NCBI GenBank assembly: GCA_016617855.1
Contig: JAECUM010004454.1
Coordinates: 21,934-85,933, forward strand
Source of the DNA: Megalonaias nervosa
Taxonomy: Eukaryota; Mollusca; Bivalvia; Unionida; Unionidae
DNA length: 64,000 bases
Reading direction: 5' to 3'
The notes below the pieces were generated by a model. That model was given only the letters and a program-made list of their open reading frames with translations, ran no database searches and was not told where the DNA came from. This document shows positions 34,225-46,770 of the stretch, piece by piece. Within the stretch, counting starts at the first letter, position 1. Each line of letters starts with the position of its first letter. Made by a program: the position numbers and the translations under genes.

Positions 34225-37200
34225 GTATTTCTATACTATGATAATAGTGTGTTCATTAATCTTACAAGTACTAGGCTTTTCCACAAAAATAGGACGGTGG
34301 GGGGTCGGGAGACTGCTCACTGCAGGGGTTGCTGGGGCAGTGCCCACACATCTAGCCAAAAATGATTTTCAGAGAATTGTTGGGGGTAAAATGAATGTAT
34401 CCTCAAAGCAAATAACCATTTTTTAAAAAGTATTTACATGAATATTGGACATAAAAAAAACTTTTTAACAGTTTTAAAACCAAATAATTCCAAGGTAACA
34501 CATTTTTTAACAATTATGATTTTTTTTTTAAATTTTCAAACTGGGTCTGGCTTTAGAAAAAAGCAACCATCTTCATCATCATCTTCTTCAAGCCCATCTC
34601 CAGAAGACAGGTCAAAAGCCTGAGTAGACATTTCATCTCTAACAAGTTCTACTAGTTCATTTCTTGCTCTTGGTACAATCGCCACATTTGTTTGAACAGA
34701 TGCAACACTTTTTACAACTTCTGGTAGTTGAACTTGAGCAACAAGTGATCTTGTGGCATTTTTCTGAGGAAATTTGTTTAAATACTATTAAATTTTGTTA
34801 ATATCTTCACAAACCAAACTAAAGAAAACATTCTCAGAACATTTCAGAAAAACAGCAGGAGTAGGTCGGTTAGACATCCTAAGAATTTGTCTAAGACTCA
34901 TTGTAAGCTCAACTGCTAATGTTTTATAACCTTATCTGTTTGGAAATGAAAAAATTCAACTTTTTCTGACATGGATCATCTGTAAATTTATGTTCTGGAG
35001 GCAATTTGTTTTGCTTCCATCAATTTTGAGACTGATTTTTTTAAATTAACTTTCTGATTTAATCAAATCATTCAGGCGTAAGGTGATAAATTAATCATTC
35101 ACCTGCACAAGTTTTCTTATATAGATTCAAGTGAATGACATGAACGCGATCTTTATGACACAGTAGTAACCCAAGCAAACTGAAATGGAAATAGCTTTGA
35201 AAAATGTCATAGTTTTGTATTATTTATGGAAATTTAAGAAATATGTTTTGTAATATAAATTTTATATTTTTTACTTCAAAAATATTTATTTACTTACTGA
35301 ATATATGCAGGTGCTAGCAGCCAAGCTGCCAGGGTAAATCCCCAGACCCTGGCACCCAATAACACCAATGGATAAAAAAACGTCAAATGCAAAACTTTCT
35401 CATTAACAGGCACCATCCATGGTCAACTACCTTAAAAAAAGAAAAGTACTGAAGGGTGTCAAATTTGACTCCGACTTATGGGGTGAGGGGTAAGATCTAT
35501 AAAATCTTGCCCTGAAATATACAAAGTCTTGTCCAAGATAATTAACAGATTACAAAAAGCACTTGATTGACAATGAATTTAATAAGGTACTAGGTTCATT
35601 TTATAGTTTTATTTTAAATTAACTGAGTAGATACATGAATTTTATGAAACACATTACATCTCCACAATGGTAATTAGTGTACAAAGTAAAATAAATGCAA
35701 CAACAAATCTACTAATCACTAATACCAAGGATAGATATATTTGGGACCACCTGGCAGGTTCAAATTCTGCTGTAGGTCCCAGAATTTTTACTTTGAAATA
35801 CCCCAACAAAACGTTATCAAATCAAGCTTGCCAGAACTATTCTCACATTAAATTTGTATCCCCAACATAATCTTACTAGATAGAAACCATAAATTTACCA
35901 TTTATATGACTGAAAAGTCATCTTGATGATACAAAAGTCCAGCAATGCTTTTCAGTGCATTTAAGAATAGCACATTTAAGTATCCGCATGGGCATTGTTC
36001 AAGTGCTAAAAACATGAGCAGACAATTTGTTGCTCCTCCATTTTTATATGACAGATATGTACTCCTTCCTTATTTAGAACACTTGCGTGACTTACTGTTT
36101 GGATAGTTAGTGTTTCCATTCATGTAAATTTGTACTTGAATCATATATAAATAGCATTACATTTAATATAATTTAATCAAATATATATAATGCATGCACA
36201 AAAATGTTATTTATACTTAGAACACTCGACCATCAGTCTCTCCATGAAAAAATGAAAAACTTAACATGATGATGACGTCCACAACAACCATAACAGTGAT
36301 TGACCTACATAAAACCTGCCTTCACATAAAAACAAAACTTATCTGGAATTATAACAATGATTTGTAGAGATTCTGCCTCATTTCTTTGAGAGTGGTCATG
36401 GTTTAGGACTGACAGCCCTTCTGCTGACATGCTGCGTAGGAGGGATAGAACAAATAAAGAAATACTCTTGCATATTCCTCTCTTTCCTATAAATACATGA
36501 CAGAGTTTGCTTATGTGAAAAAGTCATGTAAGATACACCGCCTCCACAAGTGTGCACTCAATGACACTGCAACTGACACAATAATGATGCAAGTATGTTT
36601 ATGAGATTGTGAACAACTGCAACCTTTCTCCTGATTTTATTATTAAGAAGATAATTTTTGCCTACCTAAATGATAGTAACCCACATTTACAATATAATCA
36701 AACTTTTTGTTCTATTTTTTAAAAATGTTCTAAAAACATTTTTCAAAAATCATTCAACAGCTATATCCAAACCAATGAGGAACTATTTTTGTATTTATTT
36801 TCAACACTAATTTCTGATGCAAAATCAGAAAAAAATGCATATACACTGGCGTGGGATTGTGAAATCCTACACTAATGGATGGATTTTATTATTCTCCTGT
36901 GGAAGATAAAACTTGCATCTGAACTGCTTCCTGGTTTGTCTGTCAAGCTATATCAGACTGGTAGAGAGGCTGACTGCAGACACAACTCACCCCGCATTCA
37001 TCTTACACTGGCTCTATATAAGCCTAATGTGGCTAGTTTCGTAAATTGGCCCCTGGCAAATTTCTTAACTTAAGTCTCTGGTGTGACTTTTTCAGCAATT
37101 ATTGTTCACTAATTAAAGATATGGATATATTTGTGAACTAGTGTTTCAGGCTTGTGTTGTTCTTGAAATTGATGTCAGGCATGTACACCTTCCATAGTTA

Positions 37201-38835
37201 CTCTGCAGCATGTAGATAGTGAAATACCAATAGTTGGCTAGGAAGAAGAGCTAGCCTTCCATAGCAGTAAACACATGGGTTTGGGGCAAGTAGAATATCT
37301 CAAAAATGGCTTGGATGACAACTATTTTCAATTGCATCAGCCTGTTTTGTACACAATGTTTTGCAGAACTGTCATCTAGGAAAAGGGCTTGTGTTTGCAC
37401 TGTGAGCATCACATGGTGTCAAAAATGACCTTCTGCCGTGAAAATTGCAGGTATAAATTTGGGGTCGGGCTGTATAAACTTCCTCTACTATGATCTGCCA
37501 TTCACTTCTCTGGTCAAGTGGATAATATTCTTATGCTTTGTTTCAATATAGGTATCCAAAAATATGGACCATTTTGACCTCACTTGTGTACTTGATATTT
37601 TTATGATTTTTTTTATACTAGGTCGCTGATTGCAGCATTAAATTTGTACATAAAAACTGGCCCCTGCCCCCTCAACAATCAATAGAATGGCAATCATGGA
37701 AAGAGAGAAGGAATACTGGTCCTGTCCAGAAATCCTCTGGTGAATAAATCAGACATGTAAGTTACATCTTATGGCTTGGATAATTAATAAAACTGGAAGA
37801 TCTGTGTAACCCTGAGTCTTAGGAATCAGCATTGGTCAAGCATTACCAACAAAATATAACTTGGACCCAGCATTACCTCTCTTCTAAGTGGCCCAAATTA
37901 TCAACACATAATCTGGAGTCCAACGTGGATTGACAGTTTGCAAACAATATTCAACTTGCTACTAATCCTGCAGTATAATCCGAGATTCATCTGTCCATTC
38001 CCACCCCCTTTTTGATATTGGGACATTTATGTTGGGGTATGGGGTCAGACCCAACTGACCGTCTAAAAGTAGGAATTTGCTGCCACAATGCAGTGGTGGC
38101 GTAAGGCAGCAATTTATCTGCAGGCCTACCAAACTTAAAGGATGTTACATTGAGTCAGACCTATATGAAATCGATAGGAAAATGATTTTCTAAGAAAATT
38201 CTGAGTATTATAACTGTTATGTCTTTAATCTGCTGGCAGAGAAAAAACTACAGCACGAATGAAATTTTACCTGGTACTTACCATTTGCATTGGTAGTCAC
38301 TGACTACACAAATCTTGCAACCCACATGTCCCCCAAGTCCATGACATCATTGGTCCACTAGTGACCTAATATCAACAATAAACACCTTTCCAATGCTGTT
38401 GCCAATTTTAAAGGTACTCTACTGCATTAATTTTCAAAAATTTACTTTGCTTTTTCTCTGGTTTGAAATGTCAAAAGAAAATTAGTTTAGCAGGTGCTCA
38501 ATCTAATAAGTCTGAAAAATGCATTGAATGACAGTTAAGCTTAAGTGTACTTAGGGCATAGGGCTTTCCTCTTCTAGAACTAGATGTTAACTGTACTAAT
38601 ACATGACAAATCAAAATAGTAATCAAAGGCATAAATAGCATGAGAGTGGATGCTGATGTTTTCACATTAATTTATGTGATAATAAAAGACTGTACTGTTG
38701 CCAATAGAATGAAACAGTTTAAATACATAATAAGATACTCTCCTTGCTCTGACCCATCCCAATATAAATGTCCAAATAACATAAATAGGGTGGAAAACTT
38801 GGATTATCAGATTGACAGTTTCTTTATATGTTCAT
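32600..38835. other. No recognisable gene; intron-like DNA
   Basis: Long AT-rich stretch with poly(A/T) runs and no recognised protein. 34238-34620 has two short plus frames without known motifs. 35310-35420 (GCCAAGCTGCCAGGGTAAAT...) may be a worn SINE. 38060-38115 forms an imperfect hairpin (TTTGCTGCC...GGCAGCAA). 38277-38300 on the minus strand has AATG|GTAAGT, donor-like but with no open frame before it. Confidence 0.35.
34152..34222. repeat. AT microsatellite, about 35 units
   Basis: Nearly pure AT dinucleotide run. The open frame spanning it is an artefact of the repeat. Confidence 0.95.
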
Positions 38836-38839
38836 CAGA

Positions 38840-39005
38840 GGTTTTATGGCACAGCAACATATGAAAATTACCGTGTGCCAAGATAACTGGACTGAAGTTC
38901 CTTGCTCATGGACTCGGGAAAGCTGACCCAGGCTAAACTGAAGACTGGATTTGAACCAGGACTCTTCTGGTTGCAAGTCTGGCACACTAATCCATGAACC
39001 TACTT
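38840..39005 (-). repeat. tRNA-derived SINE, different subfamily
   Basis: On the minus strand: TTCATGGATTAGTGTGCCAG as the A-box region, CTGGTTCAAATCC as the B-box (reverse of 38947-38959), and CATGAGCAAGGAACTTCAGT, a version of the SINE central motif CTTGGGCAAGGCACTTCA. Copies are unlike the CA-tailed SINE. Confidence 0.55.
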
Positions 39006-39133
39006 CTGGACAAAGACCATAATTTGTCTGGCTATTTACACTGCAAATGCTGCCTGTCCTCATCCTTCAACTGTTATTATCACCATTATGAGAAGAGGCC
39101 TGGATTTTCAAGCTATGATTGATTCTGAAAACA

Positions 39134-39260
39134 TTAATGCTGATGTGTGGAAAATGCCAGCTCAGTATATTGATTGTTTTCTCCAGGCTGAGCCTTTTCG
39201 TACAGGAAAGTATTATTTTCAACTTCTCCAATCACAGCATCCTCAGCCTCGTCTCCTGCT
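39134..39260 (-). other. Candidate terminal exon of an unknown minus-strand gene
   Basis: The minus-strand frame ends in TAA at 39136. Upstream of it a pyrimidine-rich stretch ends CATATGTTGCTAG|AGCAGG, a plausible splice acceptor at 39261. From there 41 codons read AGDEAEDAVIGEVENN, then FLYEKAQPGENNQ and a short end LAFSTHQH. This is an acidic, polar tail with even codon use, unlike the surrounding noise. No family is recognised. The exon would enter in a phase that does not follow directly from the candidate exon at 53146-53191, so intermediate exons would be needed. It could equally be chance open sequence. Confidence 0.25.
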
Positions 39261-41566
39261 CTAGCAACATATGGACAACAAGGCCAAAGATGTAAAGTAA
39301 CAGCCTGACAGCATTGTGGCCAAAGAACATAGAGAAACATTACATCTTCATGTAATATATTTGAATGTAACTTGACATGATCCTCCATTCAGTTCACTGT
39401 GTGAAATTTTTATTTAATCTTTTCTATCTTCATTTAAATAAATATTATTTGACAATCTTGTGTATTCACCAATTGTTTGCTAAGTCATTGTATCAAATAG
39501 CATATTTATTTATTCTCCGAAGAAGAATTCATTTTAAGGATAAACAGTTAGCATATAAACAGTTTATTTTACTTGATTTATTAATATGCATGTGTTACTT
39601 TGCATAACAGTCAACTTTGTGCATCACCCAGGGTCCATACATAATACTGACAGTCACAGGAAGACTATCACTCTGTATTCCTCAGATTTCTTTTAGGTAA
39701 TTAGTATTCAAACTCTCCCATTTTTGATGGCCTGGGCAATGGGATCAGAGTACAATACCAGACGGTATTTATCCTCAGACACTCTCTTATTATTTTACCA
39801 TTTTAAAGGCTTCTGCTCAGACTAGGATCATTAATTAATGTCCAATAACAGCTAAGTAGGCTGCTCAGCTGTAACACTAACACAGTCCTTACTGCACATA
39901 CACAAGGTGCACTCCCTAAGCCTCGCTTTCATTCAGCAAGATAATGTGAAAAACCCTGTTACCTCAGATTATCGACACATGTAAAATTCTTCAATATTAT
40001 AAGCAAGTACACTAAGTCATCAAGACACTCGAGTGGATCAACTCAAGCTAATGGCAAGCATCTCATTGATCAGATTACCTTGAGCTTGGATAGAAATCTA
40101 TGTGAATCAATTGTAAAGAATTATAAAACATCTTTCATTTTCATGCTGAATAATAGTCAATGACAATGATAATAAGTGATTATCCAATACAAATATAAGT
40201 ACTGTCATTTATCCACTTGATCAAACAAACAAAAAATAATTACATTTCTCAATGTCCAGATAACTGTTGTACAAATAAAAATTACCATTTTTCTGAGTAT
40301 CTTGTTTGGAAAATCAGTATCTATTGTGTACAATAATCCCCCTCTTGAAGGGCCCCCCTGACCAGCGGCCACCCGCTTCTTACGACCAGAATTCCTTGGC
40401 ACCAACGAGTTTGTATTCAAAAGTACCCCTCAAGAACGGCCACCCTTCTAACGCAACCAGCAGCCAGCATATTAGAACAAAAATGTAAAATGTTCCCCTC
40501 ATAGGCAGCCACTTTTTATTTCAAATGTATCCAGAACCAATAATTAATTCATATCATGATGTAAGGTAAGTAATCAGATTATCTCTATCGTCGATACATG
40601 TCTCCTAATGTCAAGTTTCCGTCACTGAAAGAAGTGTTGACTCAAGTACATGTAACACTAAGATTAATATTATATCATTGTCTATAAAAGCCGACGTTTA
40701 CAGGAAATGGGCCCAACAATGTTATGATAGAGTTTTGGGCTTGACACATCTGTCGAGTTCTTCTTTGATGATTACAACCGGATGTAATTATCAAGATCAT
40801 AACAGGGTCAGCATAGGCTAAAAATAGTTTTTGTGCATTAGTACACACACAGAGAATTTAACCTTGAACAAAACAGGGTACCAGACAAAGACCAAAAAAT
40901 CATGTGACAAAATATTTATCGCTTCCTTTACGAAGAAGGCATTTCATCCATTCTACAAGTTTCGTCTGCATAATTAAATCGCATACAGTTAGCAATATCT
41001 GAATAACTCATTACCAAACATTAACATGTCATCATGTAAACGGAGACGTATTGTTTTAGAAGAAAGTCGGTTATTCTACTCGACGACATCAGGTGAGGTG
41101 GGGAGAGGGGACTTGCCTAACAATTTTATGTACAAAAGACTCAAATAAAACAATTTTATGATGAAAAGACTCTAATAAAAACATCCTAACAGATAAGGAA
41201 GTTATTCAGCAGCAATAGGAAAATGGAGCAAATGGAAAGAGAATTACGTATTTAAATGATGTTTTTGAATGATTTTGTAATGTGCATGACAACAACACCC
41301 GCTCCCATAATTCTTATGCGGAAAGTTTTCATTTCTCTATGCATCACAATGTGAGTGAGCAAGGAGAGAATTAACAAAAAGACCTTTCACCATTACCACA
41401 TGTGTTCTGAAGAAGCTGCCATGGCTTCTAAAACAAAGAATAGCTCTACACACAATGCTTTCTCTCCGAGTTGCAACCACCGATCACCACAGCATCGAGG
41501 TGGTGTCAATAAAGTATGTGTGGTTTACTGTTTATGACCCTGGCAAGCATGCACTAAAATATTTCA
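39261..41566. other. No recognised gene; GC-richer repeat near 40340-40520
   Basis: 40340-40520 has two or three diverged units of about 75-80 bp with CCCCTCTTGAAGGGCC, GCGGCCACCCGCTTCTTACG and ACCAGAATTCCTTGGCACC, an array style I have seen near DNA-transposon ends. The rest is AT-rich. The 60-codon frame at 41355-41537 has no known domain. Confidence 0.35.
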
Positions 41567-41603
41567 TAGAGAGAGAGAAAGAGAGAGAGAGCGAGAGAGT
41601 GCG
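41567..41603. repeat. GA microsatellite
   Basis: Interrupted GA run followed by GCGAGAGAGTGCGC. Confidence 0.9.
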
Positions 41604-41784
41604 CAGAGTGGTGTACTGATTTATCTACATTGTTGCCCTTATAAATTAAGACATTTTTTTTCAAGTCAAATATGAGATAACCTTACACAATGGCAATCAC
41701 ACAGGTACTTTATTAATACCATGTATAGCATGAAGGATTCAAATGTACTCAGATTTTTTTTTCATCTATCACTATCTTAATTAA

Positions 41785-42621
41785 CTCATTAACCCCTGCC
41801 GCCTCTATAACTCATCGTACTTTACCTTCCTCATCTCCCAAGTGTCACGATAACATGACGCAGTTTACCTAGCTTGTTTCCTGTGCACCGAGTCTGAGTG
41901 GCAATATTAGTCATAGGCCTGTACCCTGCACGACAAGTTAAAAAAATTGGCACAAACCACTGGTTGATTTCAAGCCATTTCCTAATTATGCAGGCATTTT
42001 AACCAATAAAATTTTAGCTTACACAGACAGAGTGAACACTGCTGAACAAAGGGAAAAAATTTGACTTCGATAGCGGAAAAAATAGGGAAAATATTTAGAT
42101 TAGAAAATGATGAAAATTACGAGAATCAGCCATGGGAGTAGACTTTTACTTGACAGACTCTGACGGAGTACTCACACAAGGTTAAGTTTGCAAGAAAGAT
42201 GACAAGTGGAATTTCTGTGTACATAAAATGGAATGAATTTCATGTGTTGCTAGTGTTAATTACTCAGTGTGAATTCATAATGGACTTTAATGGATTATTC
42301 ATGGCAAGAGAACAAATTGGAAAGAAAATCATTAATTCTATCTTTATGCATCAGTTTTTTTTCTGCATGTAACATGAAATTTATACCATTATGTACATAA
42401 TTTTATTGAGACCCGCTGTGCCAAATTTTAGCTTAATTATAGGAACATAAATAAGAAAATAACATTTATTGCAAGTAGCTCCCTCTGTAAAAATATGCAA
42501 GCCAAGTACTCTCAGCAAGTCTCAGGGATACAGGCACTGGTAAGGCTGACACTGTGCTAGGTGATCTCTCTGCAGTATGCTGTAGAGGAATGCCTAGCTA
42601 TTCGACTCAGGGGTTAATGAG
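41785..42621. mobile_element. piggyBac-type MITE 2
   Basis: TTAA flanks (41781-41784 and 42622-42625). The ends are perfect inverted repeats over CTCATTAACCCCTG (41785-41798) and its complement CAGGGGTTAATGAG (42608-42621). The 837-bp interior has no transposase. The ends match MITE 1 (CACATTAACCCCTGG) in all but one base over the first 14, placing both in one family. Confidence 0.85.
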
Positions 42622-42625
42622 TTAA

Positions 42626-43344
42626 GAATCCTGAGATAGTGATATGTTGCACTACATCTTTGAAAAGATGTCAATTAAGTTTTTTTCCTAAACTGCATTC
42701 ACACTCAAATGAAACAAACAAAATTGCACGTATTCCAACACTTACATATGTAATTCTATACAGAATTTTTGCTTTTTTATGTTGGAAAAACAAGATCATT
42801 CAGTAAATTATAGACAAGTAATCGCTAGTTTTCATGAAGATAATATATGAAACAATGCCAATACCTTGTGAACACTATTAAAACTACATTATCAGAACCT
42901 ACATGTACACTGATACTTCTATTTCTGTTAAAGTTTGTGCAATTTGTAATTTTTTTAAATGATCTGATGGAAGTAAATAATATGCTATACACCATGCTTC
43001 TAAATGAACAACAAACATCACACAAATTAACAAAGAATTGCATCCCACCTGAATGATCTGAAAAAAAAATCACACAGGTTCCAACAGTTACGCCATGCAC
43101 GAGTATCAGATTCTGATAATGTTATGTTTACTTCTGACATCCAATTACATCATTATAGAGGGGTAATTTAAACTTTAGAAAGCATAGTTCTAGTAGTTGT
43201 TATGAGTTGCCTCCCTTGGTATGTAATGCCAACTAACCAATAGTGTGTAACAGTAGTGCATTGTACATTGGCCAAAAATGGTACAGGCATTTTTTTCAAA
43301 AGGATACTTTGTTAGTTATTCATCATCTTTTGAAAATGAGTTTA
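42626..43344. other. No gene seen
   Basis: AT-rich spacer. The frames at 42825-43100 and 42847-43056 overlap on opposite strands and have no recognisable motif. Confidence 0.35.
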
Positions 43345-43550
43345 TATCAGTTAAATTAACGGCAAACACGCTGTGAATTTTACTTTAAAACGATGCAGAT
43401 CTTCTTAGATTGTGTCCGAAAACATAAAATGTAGAAAAAATTATAGCAGAGCAACATCCGAAACTTACAAGGCATTTAAATATTAAATTTGCCCCCAAAA
43501 AACGGTGTCCAAAAACAAACCATGTCCGAAAACATACCGTAAATACGGTA
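43345..43550 (-). mobile_element. TIR element family A, copy 3 (end fragment)
   Basis: Reverse complement of the first about 205 bp of the family: it ends ATGTCCGAAAACATACCGTA then AATACGGTA at 43550. It contains TAGATTGTGTCCGAAAACAT and CTTCTTAGATTGTG as in the full copies, and breaks off at ATCAGTTAAATTAACGG. Its outer end faces the left end of copy 2, 430 bp away. Confidence 0.85.
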
Positions 43551-43978
43551 ATAAGCAAACCAATAATTTTAAATATAATTCACGTCTAAGACATTTTCCT
43601 GCTATTTTCAGCCAAGCTTGTTGGGATCGAGCTGACACTTTCTTTGTCTGGATCGAGCTGATACTTTCTTTAACAATGAATTATTAATATCTGTTTAACT
43701 TTATGTTACATATATACAATTTTCTTAAAATAATACTACAAGGTTTGCTACCCAAGACTGAACTTGAATTCAATCGAGAGCTTCTTTGAAAGGCTTCCAA
43801 CTGGTCCCCCCCTTTGGTGAGGCCAAGCACTGATCAATAAGAACACACCTTGCCTAACACTAAACACAATGAAATAGACTGTGAAAGTTTATTTGAGCTA
43901 GGATTTTTCTTGAAGGACTGGAAATAGCAGTGGGCTCATCAGCTTGGGGGAAAAAAATAATCATTTGGGAACAACACC
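43551..43978. other. Spacer between facing family A copies
   Basis: AT-rich, with a short duplication GGATCGAGCTGA(C/T)A(C)TTTCTTT at about 43624 and 43651. No gene. Confidence 0.4.
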
Positions 43979-45670
43979 CCGTATTTACGGTATGTTTTCG
44001 GACATGGTTTGTTTTCGGACACCTCTTTTTGGGGCAAATACGATATTTAAATGCCTTGTCATTTTTCGGACGTTGCTCCACTATAATTTTTTCTACAATT
44101 TATGTTTACAGACACAATCTAAGAAGATCTGCTGCGTTGTTTTAAAGTAAAATTCAGTGTGTTTGCCATTAATTTAACTGATACAAAGTTCGCTTCATTT
44201 GGTCGGCAATTATTTAATGTGATCACGAACTTCCATGGATTGGTTGTCAGTGTATACATCGTTACACACGAAACCACTTCAAGTAGGTGGGACAGTAATG
44301 GCTTTGATTAGAAACCATGACCCCTGTTTTATATCATTAAACAATACATCAGAGAGTCAGTATGGATTAGTAAATTCATTGGCATCGTGCAACAAAACAA
44401 ACCCCTTATCCCTGAGGCATTATGTACCACAGTTTAAATGAAGTTATTGTTCTCCAAGTAATAAACCTCTTTCTAGACAAGCTTCCACTACATGTAAAAT
44501 CTGCTGAAAATGTTAGAGTATTTAAGAAGAGATATCATGAGCATGTATGTGTTTCTAATAGATAATGGAAGTTAGTATTTTAGTACTAAATATGTGAAAA
44601 ATAAACAGTAACTATTGATATCTTCATATAATGTGCATTGTTATACTCTTCTTAAGAGGGCCTCAAGGGAGAATAGTCCTTTTTGACTAATGAGTCACCT
44701 TCTATAAATAAAGCATTATTATTATTATTATTATTATTGATTGTGGGTGCAACATGTTTGGTACATCGTGTGCTCTTTTAACAAAATCCAGCCTTTTATT
44801 TCCGAACACACCTGTCAAAGAAATCCCACAAATTATAGTATGAACAATTATCACCTAGACACCCTGAAATCTCCAACATGCATCAAAACAATCTTTGAGC
44901 AGTCGATTGTTTCGAGTCGACAGGGTCTACTCATTTTGAAGCTACCCTCTGCTAGGTGGGAAAAAAAGAAGAGAGAAACACAACAAACTGATCACCTTTA
45001 TTTAAAAAAATACCAACATATTAACGACTCATATATTGCAACTTGCTTGTTATTTTTACCCTTCCTAGGCGTGCGTACAACACTCACCCCATATGGAGCC
45101 TCTCACCCTTGGTGTTCTAAGATTAGCCATCATACATGTACCGGTATTTCTACTCTTGATACTAAAATGTTTCTGTCATAAATATCTTCAGAATTACAAT
45201 TCCAAATTTTTTTAATTTAGTTTGTATTAATATCTTAATTACACAGACATAAAGCTTGCATGCGTTTGTTAGGTAGATTTTATTGATCGCTGATTAGTAG
45301 AGGGTTAAACTGTGAATTGCAAGATTATTAATATGGTGGTTCTTTTCGAAAATACGCACACAATCATGGCTCTAATACATGTATGGCTGTGTTTTCTGGT
45401 GGATGGACATGCATCAAATAGACAAAATAGGCAAGTAACGCCTGTTTCTTATTCATTATCCTTTCCGTGGTGTTAGACAAAATACTTGTTTTACTTCATG
45501 GCAACATGTCCCCATGTGAGCTAATGGTAACTTCAATACGGACGGGGGGGGGGGCACAAATTTATCTTCCAGTTTGTTTTCGGACACCTAATTAAAGAAT
45601 TTAATATGTATTCGGACAACAAAAAAAGTAATTATTTTTTGCCGTCCGAAAACATGCTGTAAATACGGTA
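43979..45670. mobile_element. TIR element family A, copy 2 (1.69 kb)
   Basis: Begins CCGTATTTACGGTATG then TTTTCGGACATGG and ends GTCCGAAAACATGCTGTAAA then TACGGTA. It aligns with copy 1 along almost its full length, at an identity I judge by eye to be above 90%. About 260 bp at 44478-44739 are extra and look like an inserted LINE 3' end. No transposase frame is intact in either copy. The longest frame (146 codons at 44741) lacks known motifs and is interrupted in copy 1. Confidence 0.8.
44478..44739 (+). mobile_element. LINE 3' end nested in family A copy 2
   Basis: It begins in coding sequence reading KLPLHVKSAENVRVFKKRYH and a stop at about 44565. That resembles the C-terminal tail of non-LTR retrotransposon ORF2 proteins (usual form LP...R.A.S...FK...K.HL). 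It then runs through a short 3' UTR to an ATT repeat tail (44713-44738), as in CR1/L2-like elements. The stretch is absent from copy 1 of the host element, which reads straight across apart from a few bases. It is a 5'-truncated insertion. Confidence 0.65.
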
Positions 45671-46374
45671 TTTTTACAAGTTAATGCCAAAACTGGAAAT
45701 TCTCCAAAATACTAAAATAATTTTTGACTAGGATATTTGTCTTTGTTGAGGACCCTGACAGGTTTTTAATGTCCTTTATATGGAGGTGTATGCAAGGCAT
45801 CTGATACAGACGAGCATATCTGCTGTAAAATTTTCATGCATAAATAGAAACTTTTGTGCAATGGAGTCAGTCGTTTAAATCTTAATACAATTTTTATTTA
45901 TAATTAACATTAATGGAACGTAGTGGGAATACAATAACCCAACCAATGATGTACCTTAACTTGATGCATAATACAGTAGACTCATGTCACAGACTTGTTA
46001 CTCATTCATATGTTGATGATCAGCTTTCCTGATCAGATTTTCTCATTGTACATGTACATTTTTGATGCACAAAATCCAAAAGCAGACCAACTTTTTCTTC
46101 TAAGACATTATTTCTAAATTTCATGTATAAGAACCCAAAATAATGCTAAATTCTGTTCCAATGAAACATTTAGTTTTTAAAATACAAACCAGGAAATGGA
46201 TTTTACCACTGAAACACAAATTTAATGTATAATAAATGCAAAATAAATGCAAGTGAAATGATGAATGCAATATGAAGGAAGTGGAGAATGCACATACATA
46301 GTGCAGAGCAATGAATGACCAAACATCAAAATGAAATGTAATATAGGACATCAGATCAACATGATTTTCACTAG
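45671..46374. other. No gene seen
   Basis: AT-rich. 46200-46340 is rich in AAATGCA/AAATGAA phrases; the 103-codon minus frame at 46121-46432 spans this and family B and is not credible as a gene. Confidence 0.35.
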
Positions 46375-46770
46375 CACCAACCAGATGTAAGAAGTCTTCT
46401 AGTGAGAACTCCATGTTGATATGACCATCCACTCAGGAAGAGTAGGAATAAAAAGATTTTTATATTGGAAATCTACATCAGCACCATTTTCATTTGGGAC
46501 CAACTAAACACCATAAAATGTCTTTTAGTGAAAACCCTATGTCCATACATTCAGGAGGAACAACAATAACAATATTTTCATGATAGCCAGTGTGGTAGCC
46601 ATATTCAATGTCAAAGCAGCACCAACTTCATTTAGGTCCAACTAGACAATCGGTTGTAAGTGTGTGTGTAAAGTTTCATGGCAATCCTCCGAACAGTTCT
46701 GGAGAAGTAGTGACAATAAACTTCAGCCAACAGATGGACCAACGAAACACCATCCCACAAGTTCTTTGAT
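46375..46770 (+). repeat. Repeat family B, third locus
   Basis: Two units (CTTCTAGTGAGAACTCCATG at 46397 and CTTTTAGTGAAAACCCTATG at about 46525), then the family 3' end: GTAAAGTTTCATGGCAATCC, CAGTTCTGGAGAAGTAGTGA and an AACAGATGGACCAACGAAAC / CACCATCCCACAAGTTC end. Confidence 0.65.

Noticed and set aside
34056..34241. 61-codon frame rich in Ile-Tyr
   Set aside because: It is read-through of an AT dinucleotide run.
44741..45181. 146-codon frame inside TIR family A as its transposase
   Set aside because: The matching region in copy 1 is interrupted after about 90 codons, composition is not protein-like and no catalytic motif is present.
46121..46432. 103-codon minus frame as a membrane protein
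   Set aside because: It covers AAATG-rich low-complexity DNA and part of repeat family B; hydrophobic residues come from AT richness.
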